DNA of 53,521 nt from Colimorpha sp045576855 (GCA_045576855.1 JAZNHG010000022.1:1-53521); one strand, 5' to 3'; counted from the stretch's first letter, positions 16,323-24,927 are shown. Notes: generated from the letters alone by a model not told the origin. Numbers and translations are program-made.

Positions 16323-17219
16323 CTACTTCTTCCTGCCGCGCGGGTGCGCGTGGCTGTACACCTCCTTCAGGTGCTCGCGGCTCACGTGGGTGTAGACCTC
16401 CGTGGTGGACAGACTCTCGTGACCCAGCAGCTCCTGTATGGCCCGCAGGTTGCCTCCCTCCTCCAGTATATGGGTGGCAAAGCTGTGGCGGAACACGTGG
16501 GGCGATACCCGCTCGGCTGTCGACAGCTGCCGCATATACTTGCACACCACGTAGTACACATTCTGTCCCGACATCGGCTTCCCCTGGTTGTTCACGAAGA
16601 GCCACTCCGAAGGTCCTATCGTCTGATGCTTTAACGCCAGATAGTCCGAAATATTGCGTGCCAGTTCACTTTCTATCGGCACCACGCGCTCCTTGTTGCG
16701 TTTTCCGAGCACCTTCACGCTGAGGCCCTGCAGGTCGACCGACCTCTCGCGCAGCCCGGCCAGCTCGGCGCGCCGCATGCCCGTCTCGTAGAGCATGCGC
16801 AGCAGCAGCCGGTCGCGGCGGCCTGCGAAGTCGTCGCCGAAGATGCCCTCGTCGTAGAGCCGCTCCGCCTCGCTCACGCGGAAGAAGACGGGCAGCCGTT
16901 TCGGCTGTCGCGGCACCGACACCTTGGCCATCAGATCGCGGTCGAAGAGGCCCTCGCGGCGCATCCACCGCAGCCAACTACCCACCGAGGCCAACCGGCG
17001 CTTCACCGTCGACGCCTTCTCGCCCCGCTCCAGATGCTCCATCTCCCAGGCCCGCACATCGCGTGCATCCAAGTCGGACAGCTCCTCCACGCCCAGCGCC
17101 GTCACATAGGCGGCCAGGTCCTCCAGGTCGGACACATAGTTGTGCACCGTACCCGCCGCCAGCCGTCGCTCCGTCGCCAGATAGTCGCGAAACCGTTCTA
17201 TGGACTCTTGCATATTCAT
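16323..17219 (-). CDS. Tyrosine recombinase XerC/XerD type
   Basis: 298 residues. The N-terminal SAM-like domain (Phage_int_SAM) starts at ESIERFRDYLATERRLAAGT. The catalytic domain carries the Arg in ETGMRRAEL, Lys in GKRNKERVVP, HxxR in HVFRHSFATH, His in LLGHESLSTTEVYTH and the following Tyr. It would resolve chromosome dimers at dif. Location next to hpf and rpsU is typical of Bacteroidales Xer genes rather than of a mobile integrase. The start at 17219 lies 6 bases past the -7 box; a second ATG two codons later is possible. Confidence 0.92.
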   Translation of the reverse strand: MNMQESIERFRDYLATERRLAAGTVHNYVSDLEDLAAYVTALGVEELSDLDARDVRAWEMEHLERGEKASTVKRRLASVGSWLRWMRREGLFDRDLMAKVSVPRQPKRLPVFFRVSEAERLYDEGIFGDDFAGRRDRLLLRMLYETGMRRAELAGLRERSVDLQGLSVKVLGKRNKERVVPIESELARNISDYLALKHQTIGPSEWLFVNNQGKPMSGQNVYYVVCKYMRQLSTAERVSPHVFRHSFATHILEEGGNLRAIQELLGHESLSTTEVYTHVSREHLKEVYSHAHPRGRKK

Positions 17220-17225
17220 CGACTG

Positions 17226-17233
17226 CAAAATTA
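17226..17233 (-). promoter_or_regulatory. -7 box of xerC, at the start codon
   Basis: TAATTTTG on the minus strand is followed by only CAGTCG before the ATG, so the transcript should be leaderless or nearly so. Confidence 0.65.
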
Positions 17234-17386
17234 CGAAAAAAAAACCATTCCTCCAAGCCCAACCCACAAAATAAGACGCAACAACAAGCTGCACAGCCAA
17301 TTACAATACCCGGACAAACCCCGTGTAAAAAGCGCTTCATTTTTGCACCAACCGCCGCCGAACGCGCCCAAAGCACCCCTCGCAAA

Positions 17387-17512
17387 GGGCTCAAACTGAG
17401 GTTCTCCAGCTACCATCTCCTACTCATCTCCTACTATTCCCCTACCCTTCGCCTACCTATCTCCCAGCCGAGTAGTCCATGAGTAGTCCCATGCACGGGG
17501 AATGGCAGTCCG
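17387..17512 (+). repeat. 11-bp palindromic array, copy A
   Basis: The header (CGCAAAGGGCTCAAACTGAGG and the following bases, 17391-17414) is followed by five 11-bp units at 17415-17469 (consensus WTCNCCTACYC), and then by units in the opposite orientation starting GAGTAGTCCATGAG at 17470. It occupies much of the 17220-17642 gap. The remainder of that gap holds the xerC promoter and the terminator of the ammonia-lyase gene. Confidence 0.85.
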
Positions 17513-17585
17513 ATGGCAGGGGAATGCAGCTCGCCGCCCCCTCGCCGACCCGGCCGCGCTCCCTCGCCGAGAGATTAAAAAAAAA

Positions 17586-17614
17586 CGCCCCCGGACCCTA
17601 ACGGTCCAGGGGCG
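17586..17614 (-). terminator. Terminator of the ammonia-lyase gene
   Basis: An 11-bp stem (17587-17597 with 17603-17613, one mismatch) followed on the minus strand by a run of about nine T. Confidence 0.9.
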
Positions 17615-17642
17615 ATGGGGTTCGCCGGCAGCGCTGGCGACT

Positions 17643-18035
17643 TTACTTGTTGTAGCGCTGGCACTCCTTGGGGGTGACGCAGGTGCCGGTGGCGCGGGCC
17701 ACGAGGATGCGCTCCTCGAGCACCTCGGCGGCGCTGGCGCTGATTTCGGGCAGGGTGCGGATCACCTTGTAAGCCTCGAATTTCATCTTGCGGCTGGTGT
17801 TGCCGACGTGGGTGATTTCGCCGTAGGCTTCGATGTAGTCGCCGGCGTAGACGGGGGCCTTGAACTCGACCATGTCGTAGGCGCAGAAGAGACCTTCGTC
17901 GCCGTCTTGTTTGATAAGGAGTTCGGTGGCGACATCGCCGAAGAGGTGGACCATGTGGGCGCCGTCGACGAGATTGCCGCCGTAGTGGGCGTCCTTGGCG
18001 CTCATACGAACGCGGAGCATAGAGGTAACTGCCAT
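17643..18035 (-). CDS. kal: 3-aminobutyryl-CoA ammonia-lyase (hot-dog fold)
   Basis: 130 residues. The sequence matches the compact Kal family of lysine fermentation: MRVRMSAKDAHYGGNLVDGA-like N-terminus (residues 7-26), LFGDVATELLIKQDGDEGLF, APVYAGDYIEAYGEI, VGNTSRKMKFEAYKV and a final GTCVTPK. Kal removes ammonia from L-3-aminobutyryl-CoA to give crotonyl-CoA. In Fusobacterium and Porphyromonas it lies in a kam/kce/kdd operon; here it stands alone between terminators, while a CoA-transferase alpha subunit lies 7 kb away. It is read from a -7 box at 18138 with a leader of about 95 bases that holds a 7-bp array. Confidence 0.85.
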   Translation of the reverse strand: MAVTSMLRVRMSAKDAHYGGNLVDGAHMVHLFGDVATELLIKQDGDEGLFCAYDMVEFKAPVYAGDYIEAYGEITHVGNTSRKMKFEAYKVIRTLPEISASAAEVLEERILVARATGTCVTPKECQRYNK

Positions 18036-18085
18036 ATTTTTTTCTGTTTTAATTGTTTATATTATGATTTGTTTATACGTTGATT

Positions 18086-18120
18086 CTCAACCTTAAACCT
18101 TAAGCCTTAAACCATAAACC
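18086..18120. repeat. Heptanucleotide array in the ammonia-lyase leader
   Basis: Five 7-bp units (CTCAACC, TTAAACC, TTAAGCC, TTAAACC, ATAAACC) in register, lying in the 5' untranslated region of the minus-strand gene. Confidence 0.85.
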
Positions 18121-18137
18121 TCAAGGTTTCACGTTTG

Positions 18138-18172
18138 CAAAGATACACAATTCCAGCCATCTGGCCAAATCT
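18138..18172 (-). promoter_or_regulatory. Promoter of the ammonia-lyase gene
   Basis: On the minus strand TTTGGCCA, then TATCTTTG (18138-18145) with a 19-base spacer counted from TTTGG. Confidence 0.7.
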
Positions 18173-18229
18173 TTTTTTTTTGCGCGCGACGGCACAACGG
18201 TGTATTTCTCCACTGCGGTGTCCGCATCA

Positions 18230-18424
18230 TCCACCCCTCAGTCGCTTCGCGACAGCTCCCCTGTCCCAGGGGAGCAGCCTGCGCGCCAATTCTTTGCAAG
18301 CGCATCATTCCCTGCCGCTCCCCCAGCCCTCTGGGAGCAACCAGCACACCGTTTCACCCGCAAGTGTTCCATTCCCTAATGCTCCCCTGAGACAGGAGAG
18401 CTCCCCGCAGGGGTGAGGGGTGGA
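18230..18424. mobile_element. 195-bp MITE-like element with terminal inverted repeats
   Basis: The ends are perfect 11-bp inverted repeats, TCCACCCCTCA (18230-18240) and its complement (18414-18424). Inside them a second imperfect inverted pair recurs: a 22-bp hairpin-forming block at 18254-18275 (AGCTCCCCTG then CAGGGGAGC) and its complement-like partner at 18381-18402. A third small hairpin (GCTCCC/GGGAGC) lies in the middle. There is no coding potential. It resembles short palindromic elements I recall from gut bacteria. Confidence 0.7.
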
Positions 18425-18460
18425 CTTGTTCTTTCTCATGCTCACCGGCCACGCTGCATC

Positions 18461-19255
18461 CTATTCATTCTTCGGTGCAAAGGGGCACTTGCGGCCGATG
18501 CACTGATTGTTGATGTGGCTGCGCGAGCAGGTGACGGTGGGGCGTTCCATCGCCACGCCGAGGTTCTCGCGCACGAAGTCGACGGCCGTGAGTATCGACA
18601 GGTAGGAGTCGCGCTTGCAGCAGCGGGGGCCGCCGTTGAGGGCCACCTGCTCCAGGGCGCGGGCGGTGAGCAGGTTGCAGAGGCGCCAGGTGTTGGTGGA
18701 CAGGGGCGTGTTGCGCGTGACGATGGACATAAAGATGCCCGTGCTGATGGAGGCGCCGCAGGCACCCATGTATCCACAGGCACCGCCGGGCACCTGCCGG
18801 CCGCGGCTTATCACCTCCGCGAGGCCGGTGGCGAGGTCCACCTTCATGCTGTCGGCCGCGACGGCGTTGTTGTAGGCCGTCAGCAGGGCGGCGCCCACCA
18901 GCACGTGGTGCTCCGGGCCGTGCATGTGGCAGAAGGGCTGCGACATCATCTTCTCCAGGATGGCGATGGGGTCCTTCGACGTCTCGGCGAGGCACATGGC
19001 GACGATGGAGTCCATGCCCTGGGTGTGGCAGTCGGAGCAGACGTAGTGGCCATCGATGCAGCGCGTCTTGCTGGGCTCTTGGCGGTGGCACAGCACGCAT
19101 TCCATCATAGTGTCCTGCTCCAGATACTCCAGCGGCGCGCCGCAGATAAGGCATTCTTCGTTACGGTTCATAGCTTTGTCGTTTTGTGTGGGAGCGGAGC
19201 ATGCCACGGCCATCAGGGCGCATGCCGCAAGGCTCGCCAACGTTGTTTTCTTCAT
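18461..19255 (-). CDS. DUF5714 family protein with lipoprotein-type signal
   Basis: 264 residues. The body matches DUF5714: CLICGAPLEYL, CVLCHRQEPSKTRCIDGHYVC, CHMHGPEHHVLVGAAL, then GACGYMGACGASISTGIFMS, NGGPRCCKRDSYLS and a C-terminal Cys-rich end. Many Cys and His could bind metal or a cofactor; the activity is not known to me. Unusually, a signal with lipobox AVAC precedes the domain. The upstream start is supported by a -7 box at 19282-19289 that leaves about 30 bases of leader; an internal ATG at 19171 would give a cytoplasmic form beginning right at the conserved domain. Confidence 0.8.
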   Translation of the reverse strand: MKKTTLASLAACALMAVACSAPTQNDKAMNRNEECLICGAPLEYLEQDTMMECVLCHRQEPSKTRCIDGHYVCSDCHTQGMDSIVAMCLAETSKDPIAILEKMMSQPFCHMHGPEHHVLVGAALLTAYNNAVAADSMKVDLATGLAEVISRGRQVPGGACGYMGACGASISTGIFMSIVTRNTPLSTNTWRLCNLLTARALEQVALNGGPRCCKRDSYLSILTAVDFVRENLGVAMERPTVTCSRSHINNQCIGRKCPFAPKNE

Positions 19256-19281
19256 GATTAGTTTGATTCTATTTTTTTTTG

Positions 19282-19289
19282 CAAAAGTA
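19282..19289 (-). promoter_or_regulatory. -7 box of the DUF5714 gene
   Basis: TACTTTTG on the minus strand, about 26 bases before the ATG at 19255. Confidence 0.65.
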
Positions 19290-19317
19290 CATTTTTTTCT
19301 GAGATAGGGGAAAATAA

Positions 19318-19349
19318 TTTTGCCATGTCGGAAAAAATGTATAATTTTG
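19318..19349 (+). promoter_or_regulatory. Promoter of the WG-repeat gene, same block as rpmB
   Basis: TTTTGCCATGTCGGAAAAA (19318-19336), 19-base spacing from TTTTG, then TAATTTTG (19342-19349). It gives a long leader of about 250 bases. The 19256-19602 gap also holds the divergent DUF5714 promoter and the leader hairpin at 19480. Confidence 0.75.
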
Positions 19350-19479
19350 CACCGTCGAACCAAAACAATAATATATGGCATAAAAACAACAGAATAGTAT
19401 AGACATACAGATATATTGAAGCGTATTCGCTTTTCTTGTTATAGTCGAAATCTGGTAAATTTCACTTACCTTTAATCCA

Positions 19480-19518
19480 CAAGAAAGGGAAACGCTCACG
19501 GTACCGTGAGCTTTCTTG
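19480..19518 (+). promoter_or_regulatory. Leader hairpin before the WG-repeat gene
   Basis: Inner palindrome GCTCACGGTACCGTGAGC (19494-19511) within outer arms CAAGAAA and TTTCTTG (19480-19486, 19512-19518). There is no T run after it, so it is more likely a structured leader or a processing site than a full terminator. Confidence 0.5.
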
Positions 19519-19602
19519 TTCGGATTAATGGTTTACCAGAGCCTCGACTTAGAACAAAGAAACAAGTTCACGGTTTTTTTGAATCTTATAAATACAACAT
19601 CC

Positions 19603-20853
19603 ATGAACAAAAGAATGATTGCCATTTGCACCGTAGCACTTATGGGAATGGCCAGCCTGGTCAGCTGCAATCGGACTTCAAGTAATGACGAAAGAGTACG
19701 TAAGGGAGATCCTTTAGCCCTTTTCACAGAAGGAGAAGTAAATGGTTTTGTCGACACCAAGGGCAATGTTGTTATCGACCTTTCCGAGTACACTGATGCC
19801 AAGCCGTTCAGCGAAGGTTTGGCTGCCGTACAAGGAAGCGACGGCAAATGGGGATTCATCGACACAAAAGGCAAGTTGGTGATTCCTTTCACGTTTGAAC
19901 ATAGTGACTACAGTTCGCCCGATGCGACCCGAGAGCCGCTGATGTTCCACAAAGGGTATGCACGTGTAAGGAATGTGGGTCTGATTGACCGCAAAGGCAA
20001 CGTGGTCTTCAGTACCCCGTTGACAATCGACGACTGGAACTCTGATGTCGTTAACGCTTACGGGAGTGGTTCACACTTTTTATTTGATACAAAGGGGCAA
20101 CCGCTGTCAGATCAAGAGTACGACGAACTCATTATATGTGCCAATGGAATGATTCTGTGCCAGACCAGCGATGGTTATGGATATTTGGACAAGACGGGAG
20201 CCGTTGTGATAGCTCCACAGTACAGGGCCGCCTTCTGTTTCGAGGATGGATATGCTGCCGTTGTCGACAAAGATGACAAGGCGATGCTGATAGACGAAAA
20301 GGGCAATGTGAAAAAGGAACTTGACTTCCGTCCGAGTTTTCACGGAGCCGACCAGGGGTTGCACCGCTTCCACGATGGGCTGGCCGTTGTCAGCGACCCA
20401 CAAAGTGGGATGGCTTACATTTATATAAATTCTCAGTATGAGCCCCAATTTGGCAAGAAATTCAGCGAAGCCGGTGATTTCTGCGACGGTTATGCGGCTG
20501 TACAAGACTACGATAGCGAATTGTGGGGCTTCATCGACACCAAAGGCAACTATGTTGTAGAACCTCAATTTAGTGCCAGCGATGCAATGGCTTGCGAAGG
20601 TGGTTATGGTCTCGTCTATTCATCGCCCTGCTTGTTGGTAAATTTGAAAAACGGTTCGGTCAATCAGATTCCCGATGCCTCGGATGTGGTGGCAAAAAGA
20701 ATGATCGTCAGCCTGCCTGGAGAACACAGCTACAGCCGTGCAAGAAAGGCAATACTTTCCGTTGATGGCGAAGAAATAATGGCTCCAACGAATTCCAAGG
20801 CATTTGGATTCTTTTATAGCGAATCGGACAATAGTATCAGTATGTTCCATTAA
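19603..20853 (+). CDS. WG-repeat lipoprotein
   Basis: 416 residues. The ATG at 19603 gives a lipoprotein signal ending in LVSC; an upstream in-frame ATG would put a poor, charged extension in front. At least seven WG-type repeats follow, including GFVDTKGNVVID, WGFIDTKGKLVIPF, VGLIDRKGNVVF, YGYLDKTGAVVIAPQY and WGFIDTKGNYVVEPQF. WG repeats are thought to form beta-propeller-like or solenoid surfaces for binding; the partner is unknown. Base composition drops here compared with the core genes, which points to an accessory island with the next two genes. Confidence 0.85.
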   Translation: MNKRMIAICTVALMGMASLVSCNRTSSNDERVRKGDPLALFTEGEVNGFVDTKGNVVIDLSEYTDAKPFSEGLAAVQGSDGKWGFIDTKGKLVIPFTFEHSDYSSPDATREPLMFHKGYARVRNVGLIDRKGNVVFSTPLTIDDWNSDVVNAYGSGSHFLFDTKGQPLSDQEYDELIICANGMILCQTSDGYGYLDKTGAVVIAPQYRAAFCFEDGYAAVVDKDDKAMLIDEKGNVKKELDFRPSFHGADQGLHRFHDGLAVVSDPQSGMAYIYINSQYEPQFGKKFSEAGDFCDGYAAVQDYDSELWGFIDTKGNYVVEPQFSASDAMACEGGYGLVYSSPCLLVNLKNGSVNQIPDASDVVAKRMIVSLPGEHSYSRARKAILSVDGEEIMAPTNSKAFGFFYSESDNSISMFH

Positions 20854-20865
20854 AAAAATAATACA

Positions 20866-21867
20866 ATGAAATATATATTCAAAAAAGTGATACCGTTGCT
20901 GCTTATTATAGTAGTAACTACACCCATAGCGAGAGGACAAAAGTATCATAACCAGTTCGCTATGAATATGCTCAAGGATTATAGTTCGTATATATATGTT
21001 TCTCGTTTATATGGTGATAGTCTGACTGGCATAGTTATATGCGAGCCAGAACTTGGGAGTAGAGATGTTGATTTATATGCAAATTGCTATATTGAATCTG
21101 TCGTTGATAACAATGGCAATACATATAATAACGAAAATTCTTCTAGCTATGATATCTCTAAACCAGAAGGCTTATGGCTGCCATTAGGTAAAGGTTTTTT
21201 TACAAGCTATGGTATGATGAATTCCAAACAGGGTGTCATTATTCCGACAACTGTCAAGTCGGTAAAATCGGTGAAAATTATATCCAACCGAACACTTGCC
21301 TATGATTGCAACAATTGTAATTACAATCAATCTGTTTATACTGTAAAAAATGACCTTAAGATTCGTTGGACTGAAATAGGTTATAAAACAGCAAACCATC
21401 CTGCAGAATACTATTTCAGCAACAAAAGAGGTGTGGACGAGATAGTCGAAGGAACACCCGTAAACCGATATCGCGGCTTCACAACAACAAAAGAGCAACC
21501 ATTGTTGATTCACCTGTTAGGTGCAGTTGGAAATAATGCTACTGGAGAAGTGTGTTTTATCTTCTCAATATATGGGAATGGCACTGATGAAAAGTTGGCA
21601 ATAAGTCAACTCACAGGATTCGACGAAGATGGGCAAGCCTACAGATATGAATACGATTGGACACGCCCATCATATCATCAGATAGGTACAAAATTTGATT
21701 ACTTTTATACAGAATTATCCTTCAAACCTTTCAGAGTCCCTGTCGGAACAGCCACCTTGCAGAAGGTAAAAATGTCCGGAAAATCAGACACCTATGGATA
21801 CGATGAAGGCTCCGAATACGTTTTTGAATGGCTTAATATCCCTATTCAATGGGTGAATCCAAAGTAA
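20866..21867 (+). CDS. Secreted protein with two similar domains (unknown)
   Basis: 333 residues with a signal peptide (cleavage near IARGQ). The mature part seems to hold two related domains of about 130 residues; the second ends in FEWLNIPIQW, an ending shared with the next gene's domains. The first half has CNNCNYNQ. There is no enzyme motif. It begins 12 bp after the WG gene stop, so it is in the same operon. It is markedly AT-rich. Confidence 0.7.
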   Translation: MKYIFKKVIPLLLIIVVTTPIARGQKYHNQFAMNMLKDYSSYIYVSRLYGDSLTGIVICEPELGSRDVDLYANCYIESVVDNNGNTYNNENSSSYDISKPEGLWLPLGKGFFTSYGMMNSKQGVIIPTTVKSVKSVKIISNRTLAYDCNNCNYNQSVYTVKNDLKIRWTEIGYKTANHPAEYYFSNKRGVDEIVEGTPVNRYRGFTTTKEQPLLIHLLGAVGNNATGEVCFIFSIYGNGTDEKLAISQLTGFDEDGQAYRYEYDWTRPSYHQIGTKFDYFYTELSFKPFRVPVGTATLQKVKMSGKSDTYGYDEGSEYVFEWLNIPIQWVNPK

Positions 21868-21886
21868 ACATTTAAACTTTCGTATA

Positions 21887-23353
21887 ATGAAAAAAATAAC
21901 AATATTTCTTGCAACGATAATGTGCATTGCATTTGCACAGGCTCAAATAACAACATATAGCGATGCAAATATTGAAGCTCAACTTGTGGCAGTGAAAGGC
22001 GACTCAGTAAATGGAACTCTTCATCCTGTTTTGCGCTTGAGGTCCAAGGGGAGTTCCGAGATTCATCTCACCCGTCCGCAAGCGTGGACTGTAGCTGGAT
22101 TTGTTTGCGAGAACAACCAGTGGGACAATGATATGACAACATCTCATTGCCCATTTTGGGAAGTAAACGTAGACAAGGACATATGGGTGAAAACCAATCT
22201 TGACGAGTATTTCCGAATAGAAGAGTGGCCCACGTATAAAGACACCATTTCTGTCCTTCGAATAGAATATCAAACAAGACATCCTTTCAATGATTACCAG
22301 CATCATAACATACACGGCGCCATTGCTTTTTACGATGTCCCAATAGAGTGGGGGGCGCCGGAAAATCTTCCCACAAACTTCTCCCATCAATTTGGATTGA
22401 AGCCTCTGGATAAAAACATTGGCGTATACCATTACTTCAAAGATCGCAAAGAGACTTTCAACGGAAGCCTGCGGCTAGAAGCTGTAGCTGGCGACATCAA
22501 GACCGGACAGCTCGTTTTTATTATGCAGGTCAAATCGAATGGTGCCACATCGGTGTTTTCCGATGCAATAACCATAAAATACAAGGGAGAACTCATTACG
22601 TTCAGAGGCAGAACCAAAAACAAGTACGATATAGTGCCGAACCAATGGTGCGAAGTCGCCATTGTCGGGGAGTCAGGCTCGCCAGTTCTTGTCCACCCCA
22701 GTACAAAAAAAATAAGATATCTTGAAATGCAGATTGGCAACAGCCGGGAAAACGGCACATATATTGCGCAGAACGTTCCCATACAATGGATAGACTTCAA
22801 CAATGCCAATTCTACATCGGCAACTGCAAACACGACAAGCAGTTCTCCGACTATAACCTCGAAAGGTGTCGGCCCTCTGCAATTAGGAAAAAAGTTCCCT
22901 TTGCCGACCCCTAAAGGGACCTTCTACACTTCTGCAAAGAAACTGACGGCCGACAAATATTCAGGCATCAATTACGGCCTGTATAATGGCAGCAAATTGG
23001 TAGGCGACGTGATGGCCGACTTCACAACCCAAGCCATAAAAAATATAACAATAAAGACTTCTGCGGTTAAGATGGAGAACGGTATCGCTGTCGAAACAAA
23101 GGTAAAAGATGCTCTGAGCAAAGGTGGCGTGAAGGCCGAAATAGAATACGATTATGAGTCAAGCAGTTGGAGTATTACCTTCCGCTATGGCAACATCGTA
23201 TTAGTCTGCAATGACACGGACAGCGGGTTGACACCTGACGCCAATAAAAGAATCAAAAATGGGTTCTATAGCGGAAATCTTATCTTTGATCTACCATCAA
23301 ACTTTTTCAAAGATTCTGCTACCATATCACAAATCATAATTGTCAATCAATGA
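21887..23353 (+). CDS. Secreted protein with duplicated N-terminal domain and distinct C-terminal domain
   Basis: 488 residues with a signal peptide (AFAQAQ). Residues 25-155 and 190-310 look like copies of one domain ending in DVPIEW and NVPIQW. A Ser/Thr/Asn linker (about 313-330) leads to a third region starting GVGPLQLGKKFPLPTPKG. It follows the previous gene by 19 bp and is related to it. The shared domain and common signal peptides suggest envelope or surface roles of the same kind. I do not recognise a named family. Confidence 0.7.
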   Translation: MKKITIFLATIMCIAFAQAQITTYSDANIEAQLVAVKGDSVNGTLHPVLRLRSKGSSEIHLTRPQAWTVAGFVCENNQWDNDMTTSHCPFWEVNVDKDIWVKTNLDEYFRIEEWPTYKDTISVLRIEYQTRHPFNDYQHHNIHGAIAFYDVPIEWGAPENLPTNFSHQFGLKPLDKNIGVYHYFKDRKETFNGSLRLEAVAGDIKTGQLVFIMQVKSNGATSVFSDAITIKYKGELITFRGRTKNKYDIVPNQWCEVAIVGESGSPVLVHPSTKKIRYLEMQIGNSRENGTYIAQNVPIQWIDFNNANSTSATANTTSSSPTITSKGVGPLQLGKKFPLPTPKGTFYTSAKKLTADKYSGINYGLYNGSKLVGDVMADFTTQAIKNITIKTSAVKMENGIAVETKVKDALSKGGVKAEIEYDYESSSWSITFRYGNIVLVCNDTDSGLTPDANKRIKNGFYSGNLIFDLPSNFFKDSATISQIIIVNQ

Positions 23354-23421
23354 TATTATTGACATACTTGGAGTTCTTCTCACAATTACACTTAATCGAA
23401 GGACCACCGAACCCACAAAGA

Positions 23422-23447
23422 AAGGAGCAGCCTATCGGTTGCTCCTT
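23422..23447 (+). terminator. Terminator of the WG-repeat operon
   Basis: AAGGAGCA and TGCTCCTT arms around a short GCC/GGT core, followed by CTTATG, 68 bp after the last stop. Confidence 0.75.
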
Positions 23448-23555
23448 CTTATGTATTCTTGGATAGAATGTCGATGTAGGCGTACTGGTGCTACAATATT
23501 GGCACCATATAGGCAGGCAAAAGATGATTAAAGTTTGAGTAAAAGGGGAGTAAAA

Positions 23556-24755
23556 TCAATAGGTCAACCCAAACAACCAAAGCGGCAACTTCTTGCCATA
23601 AGGATATTCTATTCCGTCACAGGCAAGGAAAGCATTCTCTCTGTCAGCAATCTGACCACCGTCTTTTGAACTTCCTCCCACTTCTACAACAACATTACCG
23701 TCAATCACATAGTCGGCAGGCTTGGTGTATTCTACACTATGCCGGTAGGCCATTTGGTTGCAGAAAAAGGTCTCCCTGACGGTTCCTTCGTTGGCTTGTC
23801 CGAGGTTGAGAATGTAACACAGGTTGGGGTTTTCCATCAGAATCTTGTCGGGCTTTTGCATACGTTTCACCGATGCAACATCGGAATAGAGCAGGCGAAT
23901 GAGGCGCGCATCATGCAGATATTGCAGATAAGATGTCAGGCTCACACGACTCAACTCGGTCATCTTCGACAGTTTGCTGATATCTACCAGCATAGGAACC
24001 TCTGTGGACAATACCGCCAAAAGCGACTTGAGTTTACGCACATTCCCCACATCCACACCACGCTGCTGGGGTAGTTCAATGCCAAGAATCATATCCACTA
24101 CATTTTCCACCCGTGTGGTATATTGCTTGGGGTTCTCCTTGCGAAAAGGATAATACCCCGACTTTAGGTAATCGCTGAAATATTCCAATGGCCGACACAA
24201 GGCATTTACTTTCTCGCAAATATCATCTGCATGGTAGATAATGTCATTGAGTGTGCATTGTGGCAGCTCTATCCTATGGTAGAACCTCATATACTCGCTA
24301 AACGAAAGCCCTTGCATTTCATAGCTTACGCAACGCCGCGACAGGTCGGCCTCTGCATTGAGAATTTGCAGTAATGACGAACCAGTAAAAACAATCTTGA
24401 TTGTAGGATATAGGTCGTAGATATTCTTCACATATTGACTCCAATGTGGGTATTTGTGTACTTCGTCCAGCAGCAGGCATTCACCACCGGAGGTGTAAAA
24501 TGTTTGGACGGTATCCATCAAATCGTGACGTGTAAAATATGCACTGTCAAGATTAATGTATAATGCTTTTTTCGTTCCAGCGCCATAGTGCAATTTGATA
24601 TGTTGAAGCAACAGCGTGGTTTTACCGACCCCTCTGGCACCGCGAATGCCAATAAGACGAGTGCCCTCCCAGTCAATTTCATTCATCACCGAACGCACAA
24701 ATGTCGTTGTACTATTCTGAATCAGTTGCCGTTGTAAAGAAAATAATGTTTCCAT
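23556..24755 (-). CDS. AAA ATPase with DUF4143-like C-terminus
   Basis: 399 residues. Walker A GARGVGKT (39-46) and Walker B CLLLDEVH (93-100) are intact, followed by a sensor-like FTGSS. The C-terminal part has ADYVIDGNVVVEVGGSSKDGGQ, a PD-(D/E)xK-like strand pattern seen in DUF4143 proteins. This family is frequent in accessory regions of Bacteroidetes, with no settled function; toxin or nuclease-like roles have been suggested. It is transcribed alone from a promoter next to two 24-bp direct repeats. Confidence 0.85.
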   Translation of the reverse strand: METLFSLQRQLIQNSTTTFVRSVMNEIDWEGTRLIGIRGARGVGKTTLLLQHIKLHYGAGTKKALYINLDSAYFTRHDLMDTVQTFYTSGGECLLLDEVHKYPHWSQYVKNIYDLYPTIKIVFTGSSLLQILNAEADLSRRCVSYEMQGLSFSEYMRFYHRIELPQCTLNDIIYHADDICEKVNALCRPLEYFSDYLKSGYYPFRKENPKQYTTRVENVVDMILGIELPQQRGVDVGNVRKLKSLLAVLSTEVPMLVDISKLSKMTELSRVSLTSYLQYLHDARLIRLLYSDVASVKRMQKPDKILMENPNLCYILNLGQANEGTVRETFFCNQMAYRHSVEYTKPADYVIDGNVVVEVGGSSKDGGQIADRENAFLACDGIEYPYGKKLPLWLFGLTY

Positions 24756-24775
24756 ATCATCACTTTATTATGATG

Positions 24776-24840
24776 CAAAGATACAAAATTTGTTTAATAT
24801 ACTAAACAAATAAAAGCAAAATTTGTTTATTGAACTAAAC
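24776..24840 (-). promoter_or_regulatory. Promoter and two 24-bp direct repeats of the AAA ATPase gene
   Basis: TATCTTTG on the minus strand (24776-24783). Two direct repeats, 24784-24807 and 24817-24840, start 33 bp apart and share CAAAATTTGTTTA plus ACTAAAC. They occupy the upstream promoter region, a layout expected of an operator. Confidence 0.6.
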
Positions 24841-24869
24841 ATCTGAAAAAATATAGGGTATAAAAATGA

Positions 24870-24897
24870 AGCGGGGCAGCCATTTGGTTGCCCCGCT
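24870..24897 (-). terminator. Terminator of the CoA-transferase alpha gene
   Basis: AGCGGGGCA and TGCCCCGCT arms (24870-24878, 24889-24897), followed on the minus strand by TCATTTTTATA. Confidence 0.85.
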
Positions 24898-24927
24898 TTA
24901 CACTTATTGGAACGGCGTTGTACCAGG

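Noticed and set aside
16323..17219. Integrase of a mobile element
   Set aside because: No att-like repeats or cargo genes surround it, and its neighbours (hpf, rpsU) are those of chromosomal Xer genes.
17502..18083. A plus-strand gene opposite the ammonia-lyase
   Set aside because: It is only the reverse reading of kal plus intergenic sequence, and kal is well matched to its family.
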